Shown here piece after piece: positions 1 to 12,189 of a stretch of DNA of 64,000 nucleotides. The notes below the pieces were generated by a model, which did no database searches, was not told where the DNA came from, and worked only from the letters and a program-made list of their open reading frames with translations. The translations under genes and the position numbers were made by a program. The stretch is from assembly GCA_013339765.2 (NCBI GenBank), contig CM023448.1, forward strand, positions 283,346,817 through 283,410,816, in the 5' to 3' direction. The DNA comes from Haemaphysalis longicornis (lineage: Eukaryota > Arthropoda > Arachnida > Ixodida > Ixodidae). How positions within the stretch are numbered: position 1 is the first letter of the stretch; each line of letters begins with the position of its first letter.

Positions 1-303
1 AACTGTCGGAAGGAGGGATATATTTCAGTTCCGAAGCTTGCACAGGCAAAAAAAGAAACGACTGCAATTCTCTCCGAAGGCAGCCTTTTTAAGAAAATGG
101 CAACATTTCAGGGAAAGTGACGTGTAATTTGAACCCATTCGACTATATACTAGAGCCCCGCCATGACAGAGAGAAAAGCCCCCATTCCTCCTGCCCCCAT
201 CGTGGCAGGTAAACATGCGGGTGTTTTATACGACGTTCAAAATAATAAGACTAAAACCAATAAAACAAAGTAGAAGGTAAGTGACATTAAAGTCCAAATT
301 CAT
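1..303. other. Unannotated left edge
   Basis: I see no gene, RNA or transposon signature here. The longest open frame is a 63-codon minus-strand stretch with no recognisable motif. The sequence runs into the CT microsatellite. Confidence 0.5.
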
Positions 304-425
<122 letters not shown>

Positions 426-545
426 TACTGTTTCTCTACCATATCTCTTCTACTCGTCGAGATGTAGGCCCTGGAATCGTTTCCCTGTTTGTTCAAACAG
501 TTGCAGCAGTTGCGTTTCATAAGCCTTCTATGAAGAAAAGCGAAA

Positions 546-955
546 TACAGTTAAACCTGGATGTAACGAACCTCTATGTAACGAATTCCTGAATTTAACG
601 AAGTTTTTGAACTCCCCAGTGCCACCCTTATTCAAGCCCATGTGTTGGTGACGACTCCGGCCAAGTCATGAAGACCTAGCAATAGGACTTCATTCGCAGG
701 CCCCAAAGAAGTTTTCCAATCCAATCCAATGCGACCTCCATGTAACGATGTAACGAAACGTCGGGGCGGTTAACCTTGATGTAACGAAGTCGGCGAGCTG
801 ATCAGTCATTGCCTTTTGCACTTTTACTCACAAATCGACCGGAGAAATAACTAATTTAGCGAATACTAGTGCTATCGTCAGGAGCCAGCAGCAATGAAAA
901 CGTCTGAAATCGCCTAAACACGAAATTCGTCTTGATGATGATGATGATGAAGGCA

Positions 956-1042
<87 letters not shown>

Positions 1043-1839
1043 CGACGACGATGATGATGATGGGTGGAGAGGCTCGCGCCATCCCGTGGCTAACGTAGCA
1101 CCCACTTCTGGTTTTGCTTGTGCGCCTGACACCACATTAGGTAGCAAGAGTAACTACTCTTCCCTTGTTTTTTTTTCGCCCGCACCGCAAAATACCGTGC
1201 GTTTCCACGTGCCAGTGCGGTTTCGGTTCCAGACTTGAGTATTGAGGTGCTAGGCCGTCCTGTCGGCGTGTAGTCGCGCGTCTCCAGTTCTATCTGTGGC
1301 AACGATTCGTCGGTGATGAGTGCTGCTGCTAGAAGATGAGAAGTTGTGTCTTTTCAAGAAATCTCACAATTTCCAATGCTGTCTCCGCTGGCGAGAAAGA
1401 AGAATGCTGCCGCCTGGTATAGTATCCCGGCCAGCCCCCTCTCAACAATCTTGAGTGCGGTAAAGAGCATCAGCTTCACAAAAAGGCACCCTTTCAACAT
1501 AACTATGGTTCTTGTAACGCGTTAAGGCGCCGATAAGTGTCAAAAGGCAAAAGTGATACTTAAGTTACGTTTGTTAATGCTGGGGTAAGCGACCCTGCTT
1601 CGCTGGGGCGCCGTGTAGTGCCTAAGCTCGTGCGAAAGCAGGAGGCGAAACTCATTCAGTTTTTCGCTGTGAAATAAATCCATGAAGGGTGGGTTCACCT
1701 TCTCTGATGTCCAGTATTTTGGCTTCATTTCTACTTTATTCCCGCGAGCCTCAACTCTAAACGTGCATGTAACGAAAACCTGAATGTAACGAAAAATTGC
1801 GAAATTTTGTCAACTTCGTTACGTCCAGGTTTAACTGTA
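546..1839. mobile_element. pogo/Tigger-like TIR transposon, non-autonomous
   Basis: The two ends form an inverted repeat matching at 24 of 25 positions. They begin TA-CAGTTAAACCTGGA at 546 and end with its complement at 1839. The TA plus CAGT...AACCT terminus is what I know from pogo/Tigger members of Tc1/mariner, which duplicate TA. Sub-terminal GTAACGAA motifs recur on both sides (about 562, 577, 745, 783, 1770, 1787 and 1813), also typical of pogo-like ends. The 1.3-kb interior has no DDE transposase or CENP-B-like frame; the best minus-strand frames are 60-77 codons and unrecognised. An (ATT)n tract sits inside. A generic Tc1/mariner MITE is the alternative. Confidence 0.7.
956..1041. repeat. 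(ATT)n microsatellite
   Basis: About 28 ATT units flanked on both sides by GAT-rich triplets, inside the pogo-like element. The poly-Asn frame on the minus strand is a product of the repeat. Confidence 0.97.
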
Positions 1840-2254
1840 GTTATTTCCGGGTTATAACTCGTGTCGCCTCTGTGAAGGGGGTCAAAAATAAAACTTCACG
1901 AGGGCGACGGCCAGGTAAGCTTGCACGTATTGCAGCACATACGCGCACGACAGAAGGATCGTGTATCGTGCAAGCACTCACGGCAGGATAAGATTTGAAC
2001 TCCGGGGCAATCTATTTTATTCGAATATCCATATGTTGCTAGGAACATACGACAACTCCGTTGGTAGCACTTCAGGACCTCCCTGTGTCTTGCCGCGCCG
2101 ACTCCGAAAAGGCGCGCGCTGCACTCATGTCGCGTAATTCTGGCCACACGAAAAGAGCGCGATAAAATTGACAGCGAAAATAAGCATTGCGGTGGCACGG
2201 AGCAGGCCGGAAGTAAGCTTTAACGACAACCGAGTGGCAGCTGCCAGCCCCACT
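1840..2254. other. Unannotated spacer
   Basis: No recognisable gene or repeat. It ends at the left target-site duplication of a Ruka SINE. Confidence 0.5.
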
Positions 2255-2269
2255 TTATCTTAATTTTTG

Positions 2270-2508
2270 ATTGATTAATTGTGGGGTTTAACGCGCCGAC
2301 GCAACGCAGGCGATGAGGCGCGCCGTAGTGGAGGGCTCCGGATTAATTTTGACCACCTGGGGATCTTTATCGTGCGCCGAAATCTCGTACACACGGGCGT
2401 TTTTTGCTTTTCGCCTCCATCAGAAAAGCGGCCGCCGCGGCCGGGAATCGAACCCGCGACCTCGTGCTCAGCAGCGCAACGCCTTAGCCACTGAGCCACC
2501 GCGGCGGG
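2270..2508 (-). mobile_element. Ruka tRNA-derived SINE, full length
   Basis: On the minus strand it reads from a tRNA-like head (A box TGGCTCAGTGGCTAAGG; B box GGTTCGATTCC near 2445-2456) through the conserved GGAGGCGAAA region to a GCGCGTTAAACCCC 3' end with an AT-rich ATTAATCAAT tail. It is flanked by a perfect 15-bp direct repeat, TTATCTTAATTTTTG (2255-2269 and 2509-2523), which is the target-site duplication of LINE-mediated retroposition. I recognise the consensus as the ixodid-tick Ruka family. The 70-97 codon frames running through it on both strands are shadows. Confidence 0.9.
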
Positions 2509-2523
2509 TTATCTTAATTTTTG

Positions 2524-4194
2524 CTTGTGTCTCTCCTTCTGATTTTCGGAAAGGCGAAGTCGATCTGCCGGTGCCAAACTTAGCCGTAGCTCATTGGTAC
2601 AAATAGGCTCGGTCTGGTTCCGCCGCTTGGCCTAACCTACAACTTGTTTACGAAACACAAAAGAGCCGCGCGTCATTCGTCCAGATGCGATTAAACGCGT
2701 AACCTCGCGCCATGAAAAAAAAAAGTGCGGCAGGAAGGGCTTGGGGATAGGAAATGGAGAACCTGTCAACGCTTTACAAATAAACGCACGAAAGAAGGCA
2801 ACCAAAAGTGCAATACCGCGCAAACCCTCCAGCAAATAAAAACAACCCAAATAACAAGACATTCCCTCCCGAACCCGCATTCATTTCTGGGAGCGAGCGC
2901 AACGTGGTCAAGTAAGACCAACAGGTGCAGGTCAAGGAAGGGAAAATGGGCGCGCGCCTGTGGCGCTGGCATTCGGTTCCCATAGGGGCTATGGTTATTT
3001 GGCGCACTGCCAGCAAGTGGAGCAAAATGTCTTCACGCCAGGCAAGCTCTCGCTAGCACGCCAACCTCAGCGAAACGGGGAAAGGAGCGCTTGACGCACG
3101 ACGGTTGCTACGTTTTATTCCCATGCGGCCCGCACTATCTCAGCCACGGAGGACGAGTACGGTAATCCTCAGTTAGTGGTAAACCCGCAACCGCCCTTCC
3201 TCACGCAAGCTAACGCTTCAAAACCAAGACAAGAGTCAGGGCACCCAATGCCGGCTACGCACGAATATAGTCGAGTGCCGAACAAGAAACACGCAGAGGA
3301 TACGGGTACGAAAACACGGGGCCATCCGCAACAGCCACACTAACCCCAAGGCTGGAAGGCAGAACTGTAATGGGTCCCAGATGAGCACATGACAGAGCAG
3401 AAAGGAGGCGCGAACACCACAGCGCTAGTAACACCAAGCGATGCAGTCGGGCTGCTGGCGCGCAGAAACACGTGAAGCTTCGCAGCATTGATAAGGAAGC
3501 CCGCGCTCCCGGATGTCAACAAAACAATTCGCACGATGATCTGAGCAGATTCGTTCTAGGAGTGCAACCACGCCTAATTCTGCGCGATTGCTTCCCAAAG
3601 CAGGCCCGAATGGATCTTGCTTGTTCTTTTTAGCGTATGTGCATCAGACTCGGCGTGGATTCCTTCTCTTCTGTCGTGTTTGGATTTTTCCTTCTCGACA
3701 AAGAAATGCTGGGTCACCGTAGTGAAAAACACCAAGGGAAAGAGCCCGCCCGCAGTATCTGGGTTCCGCAGAGAGTTCAGACACACGCACAGATTTCTAG
3801 TAGTCTACGCTCCTACACCCGGGGACAACATTCTGTGGCAACGCATGATGATGATGATGATGACTGCTAGTTGTATCCCCTTTATAACGGGGTAATGCCG
3901 TATCATCGTACCAAAAAAAAACTAACATATTTATGTTTCATACTCTTCGTTTAATACTAGCGCTGCAGTCAAGGCTACAAAGTCGAACCATGCCGTTTTG
4001 CTGCTCAGCTGAAAGTAGTCCAACAAACATAATCTGTAGGGTGTAACCTAAGCAATTCTAAAACATATAGTTCTTATATCTGAGCCTTGCATTGACAGCA
4101 CCACTAAATTATTAGTCAGAATATGTGAAAAAGACGGCACTATTTTTTATATTTTCGTATTTCTTGGTTGCGGTGTTCGGCACTGGCGTCGGAT
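2524..4194. other. Unannotated 1.7-kb spacer
   Basis: Mixed-composition DNA without a recognisable protein domain, tRNA or SINE. A short GAT triplet run lies at 3846-3862. Overlapping frames of 60-92 codons on both strands show no family signature. Confidence 0.45.
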
Positions 4195-4440
4195 TGGTTG
4201 TCTTCAAAAAGAAAAACGAAACACGGCACCTTTTTTTCCCTTCGGTAGCTCGCCATTTCATTCGCCGCATAGGATTTTGAAGAAATTTGAGCACCAAAAG
4301 CGCTGTCAAAAAAAAAAAATGAAGCAAGTGGTCTGCAACGTGTAGGCCCAAGTGAGACTGACGCAATCGAGACTCTCCGTCGTTTCCGCATTTCACGCGG
4401 TTGGCCAACTTTCCTGAGTAAGCGAGCATACTGTTCCACG
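4195..4440 (-). repeat. Dispersed repeat copy (empty-site paralogue)
   Basis: Read on the minus strand, this segment aligns throughout with 32995-33144 joined to 34850-34925. Shared blocks include ATGCGGAAACGACG, CACTTGCTTC followed by a T-run and GACAGC, and ATGCGG(C/A)GAATGAA(A/G)TGGCGAGCT. The copy near 33 kb is interrupted by a 1.7-kb TTAA element; this one is not, having TTTCTTCAAAATCC across the same point. It therefore serves as a paralogous empty site. The identity of the repeat family itself is unknown. Confidence 0.7.
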
Positions 4441-4758
4441 AATCAAGGCGGAGGTTCAACCCTGAAGTCTATTAAAGTTCTCCAGTGTGTTTGGAAACAA
4501 ATGAAGCGAAAGCCGTTTTATGTTCAATTAAAGGTTTTGTGCAATTCTGAGGTGTCTGTTAAGGGCCTTATTTTCTGTGCACGGTAGAATCGGCGCCAAG
4601 TTATTTTTGTGGTTTCCGGGTGTTGCATTTTACTGCGCGTTACAATCCGGGGCGCGTTAGGATCGTGCACATATGGTAAGTGCTTGCGCAATAGAAGAAG
4701 ATGCCCTCTAATCAAACAGCAGTTGAAATTATTGGCCATAACTATCCTCTTCAATGCG

Positions 4759-4860
4759 TGGTTTTTACGCGACGAAGCTAAACATGACTATGAGGCGCGC
4801 CGTAGTGGAAGGCTGCGGATTTAGACTAGCTAGGGATATTTCACGCGTGCCGAAACCTCG
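4759..4860 (-). mobile_element. Ruka-like SINE 3' fragment
   Basis: Contains the diagnostic TGAGGCGCGCCGTAGTGGA block followed by a diverged GGAT...GCCGAAACCTCGTT stretch, matching the 3' half of the Ruka copies here. The tRNA-like head is absent. The opening (ACGCGACGAAGC...) differs from the GCGCCGACGCAACGC of the other copies, so this may be a subfamily. Confidence 0.7.
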
Positions 4861-5003
4861 TTAAAACATGCTTTACGCCTGAAGATACATTCAGTAAAAA
4901 ATTTAGGCTGGCCTTTCCTCTAAGGAACACTTTGGGTACACAAAATGAGTGCTCCTAGTGTCATGAGATGAACAAGAGCCCTCCGGGCGTTAAAGGACAG
5001 AAC

Positions 5004-5022
5004 AATCAATCAATCATCAATC

Positions 5023-5072
<50 letters not shown>

Positions 5073-5080
5073 TCAATCAG
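5004..5080. repeat. (AATC)n microsatellite
   Basis: AATC units with two short ATC slips near its start. It abuts a (TTTA)n run, so the pair marks the 3' tail of the neighbouring minus-strand LINE or an older SINE tail. Confidence 0.95.
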
Positions 5081-5085
5081 GTATG

Positions 5086-5087
5086 AT

Positions 5088-5142
<55 letters not shown>

Positions 5143-6190
5143 TTTGCGTGCCCAGGAACAGCCGGGGGGCCTTTGTGCTGGCGCACGGAAACAAGACCAC
5201 ACGAAACATTATGTACATACCTCGAAAAGAAAAAAATATGAGGGTAATAGTAGTGGTTACACAGGAATAAAACTACGCATTTTGACATAAACACACACAA
5301 ACACACACACCTACAAGCACCCACTGATACACACAAGTAATGCCTAACAGTGACGCATATCTGACTGAAGTAAGACGAGACAATTAAAAAGAAAAGAACG
5401 AAAGGATAGCTTATGCTAAAGTCACAAAATGAGAGTCAATCAATGTCATGAACAAAGAGGTAGTTAAAGACAAATACAGAATAAGTAAATTTGACAGTTA
5501 CGCCAATACAAACTCGCAGACATGTTTGAGAAACAGTCTAGGGCAATCATTAAATATATCCAGGTAATCCGAGTACCAATTGTGCGTGCATTGCAGTCGG
5601 AACTTAGGGCACAAGACACGCAGGCATTTGGGATTGTAAAAGGTATCATGTTTTCTGGTCAACTTTTGCGGCACGTAAAGAGGAACATGTTGTAGCAGCT
5701 CACCACAAGACACTGCGCCGTGAATAATTTTAAAGAGGACAACAATATCAGCCTCATTCCGCCTGGAGGTTAAGCATGATAGCGTCAATGACGAGGGCAA
5801 TCCAGGGTTATAATTACTACTATCACCGAAGCGATGGTTGAAGATAGATATAAACTTATTTTGCACCTTTTCGATAAGCATGCGGTTTGTTTTCCACGTG
5901 GTATTCCAGATTGCAGATACATACTCAAGCAGAGGACGATCACGTGTAGAGCTTGAGAAGAGAATTCGGCTCCTTGAACTCCTCCGACACGCGACACACA
6001 GCGCCAAGCGATCGAAGAGCTCTACGAGTAATTACCTGGATATGTGAAGAGAAGCTCAGTTTACTGCCGAAATTGACGCCTAGGTCATTAGCCTCTGCCA
6101 CACGTGGTAGTAATTCACCGTTTATGTTATACGAGGACAAGAAGTTGTCAGTTTTGCTTGCGTATGTCATTGCCTTAGTTTGATCTTGAG
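5086..6190 (-). mobile_element. CR1/L2-type LINE, 5'-truncated 3' end
   Basis: Minus-strand frames encode the C-terminal part of a non-LTR reverse transcriptase. One segment at 6170-5940 carries a DLGVNFGSKLSFSSHI block (the 'LGV' thumb motif). A 169-codon segment at 6007-5498 carries RPLLEYVSAIWN followed by IEKVQNKF, both typical of the CR1/L2/Jockey RT tail. The two segments overlap in different frames, so there is at least one frameshift. The element ends in a (TAAA)n-like tail, seen as (TTTA)n at 5086-5145 on the plus strand. Endonuclease and RT palm are missing, the usual outcome of 5' truncation. No RNase H is seen. Confidence 0.8.
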
Positions 6191-6451
6191 TCCAAATACT
6201 AGTCCAGAGGAATGTAATCTTTTAAGGCATATCCTCAGCTATAAGATTTTTGTTCAGCCTGTGGTGAAAAACGCACTACAGTATACATATAAGGAGTTAG
6301 CGAATCTGAGCTATACTGTTTTTCTGCCTTTTAACACTGGCTATATTCCTAATCTTCGTTCCATACCTCCCACAAAACCAACACGTTTTCATTGTGCTTC
6401 AGTTGGTCTGCATGACTGTTGGTTTTCCTAGTATTTAGGGAACGCTTTTAA

Positions 6452-6452
6452 G

Positions 6453-6496
<44 letters not shown>

Positions 6497-6625
6497 TGAG
6501 TGAGTGAGTGAGTGAGTGAGTGAGTGAGTGAGTGAGTGAGTGAGTGAGTGAGTGAGTGAGTGAGTGAGTGAGTGAGTGAGTGAGTGAGTGAGTGAGTGAG
6601 TGAGTGAGTGAGTGAGTGAGTGAGT
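6452..6625. repeat. Compound (GTGC)n(GTGA)n microsatellite
   Basis: About 11 GTGC units pass without a break into about 32 GTGA units. The minus-strand Leu-Thr-His-Ser repeat frame is an artefact. Confidence 0.97.
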
Positions 6626-7387
6626 ACTCGCCCGAGCGGGCGCACTTTTTCTGGCCCTTTTCCGGCCAAACCTTATTCCACTTTAAGAGAAAAGAAAATT
6701 GCCAGGTGGTGCATTTCAGACAGAATATGGCATATTTCCATATTTATGTCACTCTTTTTTGAACTCCGTGTGTTCCCATTTGCGGCAAAGACACAGCTTA
6801 GAGTTTGCCGAAAAAGCATGAAGATAAAACTGAGTAAAATTGAAGGGGGGAAATTCCGACTGACACAGCCACACAAAAAAAGGACAAAAAGGGGTGGTAT
6901 AAAATAAGCCGGAAAAAATACACGAGTGGTATAAATCCTCTTTTTGACAGCAGACGCTACAACTAAAGCACAGTGAACCTGGGCTGCATCTAGCGGGGTT
7001 TAAAAAGCTTAAAACCTGCAGATACAAACGCAGTCCAGGTCAAACACCTAACCTGAGCCCCAACGGAGAAAATATCGATTAAGGAATAAGCTGAAATGGA
7101 CGTAACTTCGTCTCAAACATAAACCTCTATCGCTCTGAGGACTTCATTCGTCTTTTCGAGGCGATAAACACGCTTTGCAACTGAAAGCTACTAACAAAAT
7201 AGAAGCAAAAGGATGAAAACGGGACGGAACGAGCAGCCGTCCCGTAAAGTAAACTGCTTTACTGCCTTCGAGAATTCAATTTACATTTAAACTGTGCCCG
7301 CTCAACGTTTCCTCCTTCTCGGTTGCTCCTTGGCTCACGCGCGCTGGCCCCCCTTGAGGCACCTCTGGCGCTCTCCGGTCGCAATGG
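6626..7387. other. Unannotated spacer
   Basis: AT-richer DNA with short A and T runs. No domain, tRNA or SINE is recognised. Confidence 0.45.
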
Positions 7388-8197
7388 ATGGCTGGAAACG
7401 GATCGGGGAGGCGTAAATCGCAACCAGCGGATCCGAGTTGGCGGCCACTGGCAGAGCTGACGACGAATTCAGCAGAGGTTGCGCAGCAGCGACAAAGAGA
7501 AATCATAAACAAACGAAAAGCACAATCGAAGGAAAATATAGAGATAAGACGACGAGAGCAGAGAGAGACGAAAGAGAGGGAAGAGAGAACTGAGAGAGAG
7601 AACGAGCATGAGCGAGAGACGAGCTAGAGGGAGAGATCGACTGAGGAGAGCGATCGCGAGAGAGAGGAGGAGGCGAGGAGCATCTGAGGGCAGGAGAGGA
7701 GAGGCGACAGATTGGTTGGAGTTTTGTTGTACGATGGGGGGAGAGAGGGAGGGAGCGCGGCGGCTTACGGAGAGAACAGAGAAAATCTAGATCTAGGCTG
7801 CGACTGTGCCGAATGCGCGATGGATCCTAATGAACATGACGGCTGGCAGCGCTTCGCCGCGGGCTCCCCCGTGCCATCGGTCGACACGCAAAGCCTGGAG
7901 CACATCGAGCGAGTCCACGTCGAAGCCCTCCGCTTGGGGCCAGACAATGAAGCCGGCGTGGAATCACGATCAAGAAGCCCCGCCGGATGCGGGGCGCTGC
8001 GTGGGAGAGCGCTGCAGAAAGGAGCCAAGAGGGCCGCGTACGCTGCAGGCTTCCGCAGCAGCACTCGGCACGCACTGCTGCCGCACCCAGCAAGCTGCCA
8101 GTTCCGCCTGGGCTGGGCCAAAGCTCCTGTTTCCTGCCACACAACGGCGCCCTTGCGCTGCTCTCTATCTCCGCCGACCACCCAGGTGTCGTTGTGA
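7388..8197 (+). CDS. Possible host first exon with GA-rich leader (uncertain)
   Basis: A purine-rich GAGA/AGAG stretch (about 7540-7780) precedes a GC-rich open frame of 161 codons (7712-8197). Within it an ATG at 7820 in a fair context (gcgcgATGG) opens 125 codons rich in Arg, Ser and Pro. The arrangement resembles a GAGA-rich 5' leader with a first coding exon. Against it, two other long frames overlap on both strands (for example 7806-8249 plus and 7765-8208 minus), as expected of GC-rich DNA by chance, and I recognise no domain. No convincing splice donor is evident. Non-coding GC-rich DNA is equally possible. Confidence 0.2.
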
Positions 8198-8249
8198 GGG
8201 ACGCCCAACCTCTCACGAGACTCTCGGCTGCGGGCCCCGAAAGTTATGA

Positions 8250-9887
8250 ATCCCTTTATGCAAAAGTCTTCATGCGGCTGTCAGCCATGAACGCCTTCAT
8301 GTCCAACGTCGTTAGATAAAATCTCTTATCTGAGGCTGAGACGACGAAATCGAGCACTGTATTTATCCCCTCTCGGGCGGCCCTGTTTTTTTGCGCACTT
8401 GTCCCGAAGGTCTAATGGTGCGAGTTTAGACGGTTTGGGCAAGCCCGATGGCATCTGGAGGCACTCCACCTGTAAGCCGATACCTAATTTAAACATGGAA
8501 CCATGCTCAATTTTGCTCCTGTTCAGATACACGAATGTAATAGTGGTACCTGCCATTCGAGCATTAGCCTACTTCGACTGTTCCACTAACTACCTCATTA
8601 TTGCTTCGTTCACGCTTTCATAGGTCTAGCAAGGCTGCAAGGCTATTCGTACCTTCTAAATGTCTGTGGATAGGATAGAAAGTAAAACCCGAAGAAATCA
8701 ATACAAAGGTAGGAGGGAAAAAGCGATGCCGCAAAAGAATACGGCGCCCCAAGAGCAGATCTGCGACTTGCAGACAAGCTCTCGTGAACGGTAATATGAG
8801 GAAACTGCACCGTGCACTCCAAGAAGTAAGAACGTAGGCGAAACTCGGGGCTTACGTTCTTTCTAAGCAGAAAAGCCTTTGTTAGCGAGGTCCCCCATCT
8901 CTAAATCCGGCACGCACTTCTGTACGAAGCTCACAGCTCAAAGTATTCCTCGAGAAACACCACATGCTCTGGAAAAAGTTTTGTAAGACCATGAAGCTTT
9001 ACTTTCTGCGCATCTTACGCCCACGAAGCATTCCGCCAGCTCCTGCCTCACCCTGTACGTGGAGGTAAAACCTGACCAGCGGCATTGAGAGAAAGAAAGA
9101 AAAAGAAAATCGAACAAAAGCAACGCAACCAAAGGAAGAGTAGTAGGTTAATCTCATCTGCCTATTCCAGGCCGATTCAAATATAACAGAATTAGGGTAA
9201 ATCTGTCGCTGGGCGAGTGTATCGAAAACCTAAAACATATGCAACAGACACCAACCACGACAGCGCACGAAGCCTAAACCATTTGTAACTTCCAGCTTCT
9301 CCGTGACGTCATAGCACCTGCTATCCCAATCCAAGCCACCTCCACCCAACAAAAATGCGCGCTCATTTCATAAAGTCCAGTGCTTCCCCAGGAACGCACG
9401 ACACACAGACATCAGCCTGCAGTGACGGTGCCTACAGCAACACCACGCCAATTTGATCCGATAGGAAAACTACACAGTCATCCCCCAGCGGACAATGCGT
9501 CCTAGCAACCGCTGCGTCCACAACAACGCGCAGCTATCCATCCCAATTCTTCGCATACAGAAAACAACCTGCTTCCGTGGCCCAGCGGACAGCGTGCTTG
9601 CTTGATGATGAAGAGGTTGATGATTCGAAGCTGGCAAGTGGAACCAAAGTGCCTTTTTTAGAGTTCGTAGCGCGCAAGCTGAGAAGCCCGCCTGCGTCAT
9701 CAGACACGTCAACGCGTACGTCATTAGCTATAATTAATTTATACTGCTTCTATTCGGATGCCACACACCAGAAGCTTTTCCCGTTCTCATTGGTGTTGCG
9801 AGTTCGCTCCTCGGCTGGCGAGGATATATGCAGACGAATCACGTCGCAAGCAGCCGAAGTTCTTTTTCACCCTTAGATACTTCCCGA
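8250..9887. other. Unannotated 1.6-kb spacer
   Basis: No recognisable gene or repeat. The short frames on both strands lack family motifs. Confidence 0.45.
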
Positions 9888-10342
9888 TTAAAGGGACCCT
9901 GTAACATCTTTTTCAACCGTTTTCGAAATCTTGAATGCTCGCAGAACATAGTCAACCAATACATCCCGTACTTAGATTAGGAGGTCGCAAAGTACCTCAG
10001 TCAAAAATTACGATTCTGTGCCCATCAGATAACTTAAAAACTTGCTCAAAAGATTTTTCTCTCTTTCCCAGTCTTGCCGTTCTTCTACCGCGGGAATTGC
10101 GTCATTACAGCGGTGTAGCGTCTAGTGGCCGGCTTTCCTTCAGTTGCAGCAATGAACACAGTCGATAGCCACTTTAAAAAGAAATCCACTAAAGTACAGA
10201 AAAAACAGAAAACGCATCGGCTGCGACGAGCAAACCACGCAGTGCCGCTCCGTGCTGGCGATAACTATAGCTTTCGCTGTACTTCCAGACGCGAATGGAA
10301 GAGGGAAAGCGTTCATCGGAAGGGTTTTCAGAGTCCCTTTAA
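9888..10342. mobile_element. TTAA MITE, 455 bp
   Basis: The left end reads TTAAAGGGACCCTGTAACA and the right end is the inverted TTAAAGGGACTCTGAAAA. The termini therefore match at about 13 of 15 positions and are bounded by TTAA on both sides. The ends match those of the 62179-62955 element and share TTAAAGG with the THAP-bearing element at 33145-34849. TTAA duplications are known for piggyBac and Kolobok; the THAP relative in this window favours Kolobok. There is no coding capacity. Confidence 0.7.
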
Positions 10343-11836
10343 CACCTCATTAAGCCCCCCTGCAAGCTGACAACTCCACAAAACACCTGTAAGAAAAAAA
10401 CTTGAAAAAGCTGAAAAGGTTACGCAGTGCAGTTCCGGCCTTCACAGAGGAAGAGGAGCTTCCGTGCAATATTGAGGCACGCGCACTGTTGTCGGCACTG
10501 AAATAATGAGCTGAACAAGTTGCGGGTGCTCAGCTTGTGTCAAGCGACGAAAACTCGAGCCCAAGTCACGGCGCATGTACACAACGATGCCGCGGGCTTT
10601 CTCCTGTATCCCTCTAGGCTACAGGATTGGAAAGGTGGTCGCTGGTCGCTGCATGAAGTATAGCTCTCGCTGGGACGCGGATCACGGACTGGAACGGCAA
10701 CAGGCGCGGAACAATGAGCACCAAGCAGTACCTGCCCGTAAAACACCGTTTGCAACCCAAATGTATAGTTTAGCGATTCGAACTTACACGCCACTGGTCC
10801 GAGGTGAGTTGTTGCGGAGCCTCCGAGTGAATGCAGACCGGCTATACTTTCCTAACGTGATGTCAGGATTTCCCCAGATAAATTACGCTACGCTGCCGTG
10901 CCAACATGACGCCATCGCGATGCTGAGTTTATAAACTCTAGAAAATCATCATTCTCACCCATTCGAATTTTTAGCTGCGTAGGCTTCTACAGGTTCCAAT
11001 TACCCTGCAAAACGGCGACAACTCACACTATGATAAATATTATAGAACGTTTGTCAACTACAGCGACCCTAAAATCTTGCTTAGTTTAGTCTGGTTAATT
11101 TCTGCCGAAAATTGGTAATCGCTGTTTTAATGCGAATGGCATGACTCCACCTTTCCCGCAGCCAAAAAATTGCCCTAAAGCGATTCGTAATGCCGACTTA
11201 AACAAATGGTGTCATGTTTGTTCAATAAAGCAGAAAAAAACGCTACGAAGCTTTATTTTTTCACTAGAATAGAGCCAAATCGAAACACGTAAATTAATCT
11301 GATTTTGTTTCTCGGACTTAACCGGTCACGAGCATTTCTACGGTGACGCTACGTTGTTCTAGTGGCACAGTGGCAAAAATAATAATAAAAAAACTAAGCA
11401 CTTCTCATATGTTGTGAGTCCGAAAGTAACAATGTCCAACCCCTGCAATTTATATCCCAAATGCACATTATGCGCAGAACCTGCACACTGACGCACATCA
11501 TCTGCACCTGCACCGAAAGACGGTCGCCCAGCTCCTCGCTAACGCCGTTCCTGCTCCCCTATTCTTGAGATTGGGAACCACGTCTCGTCCAGTCCCCGCA
11601 GAGATACCATGCCATGTCACCCATTCATCACAAACGTGAGGACGAGTGACACCGCCGCCATACGGCGGCTTTCCCGCTCAGTAGGCCATTTAAGGCTGTC
11701 GCATTAAAAACATATTCAGAAATTCAGAGAATTGTCTGCTAATGCATAGCATTCTTGTGGCGCTTGTATAGAGTGTGAGTTTCTTACAGCTAAATGTTTT
11801 GGTTTTTCTAACTTCTATCCCACCAAGTATCCCCGC
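10343..11836. other. Unannotated spacer
   Basis: Contains a 119-codon plus frame (10575-10934) and an opposing 84-codon frame, neither with recognisable domains. The second half is AT-rich with A-runs. I cannot support a gene. Confidence 0.4.
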
Positions 11837-12062
11837 TTATGTTATTATAATGATTACAGATAGAACTTTCGCCAAATCTGCATTTTTGTGGAAATTCAGG
11901 GCGTTACACGGTTCGCCACTTTTCGCTATTTCTTCTATTTTTCTTATTTTTTGGTTTTTATAATTCTGTTCGACCAATTATCTGAATTTACGCTATTATA
12001 ACGATCACAGGTGGAACTTCCGCCAAATCTGCGCTTTTGTGGAAATTCAGGGCGTTACACGG
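11837..12062 (+). repeat. Direct duplication, about 75-bp unit
   Basis: Two diverged direct copies lie 151 bp apart, at 11837-11911 and 11988-12062. Both run from TTAYG(T/C)TATTATAA through CGCCAAATCTGC to AATTCAGGGCGTTACACG. The second copy leads into the 5' flank of a truncated Ruka SINE. Confidence 0.85.
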
Positions 12063-12189
12063 CCCTGACTGGGGGGTGCTCGGCAAAGAAAGCTACGCAT
12101 TAAAGCCCCAAAGTCTCCCAAACAATTCACAGGATGGCCGATTACCCACTAACGATACCGAAGATTATACGACGTATTGCTTGTACAGC

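Noticed and set aside
1896..2198. 100-codon Cys-rich minus frame as a toxin-like secreted peptide
   Set aside because: No signal peptide, no regular Cys spacing and no recognised family; treated as a chance frame.
2275..2606. 70-97 codon proteins that recur at 2.3, 17.0, 21.6 and 57.4 kb
   Set aside because: They are frames through Ruka SINE copies, present on both strands, with no conserved start.
5136..5336. Cys/Val-rich 66-codon frame as a small secreted peptide
   Set aside because: It arises from ACACAC-type low-complexity sequence in the LINE 3' region.
7765..8249. Overlapping 129-161 codon frames on both strands as separate genes
   Set aside because: At most one could be real; only the plus frame with the ATG at 7820 was kept, at low confidence.
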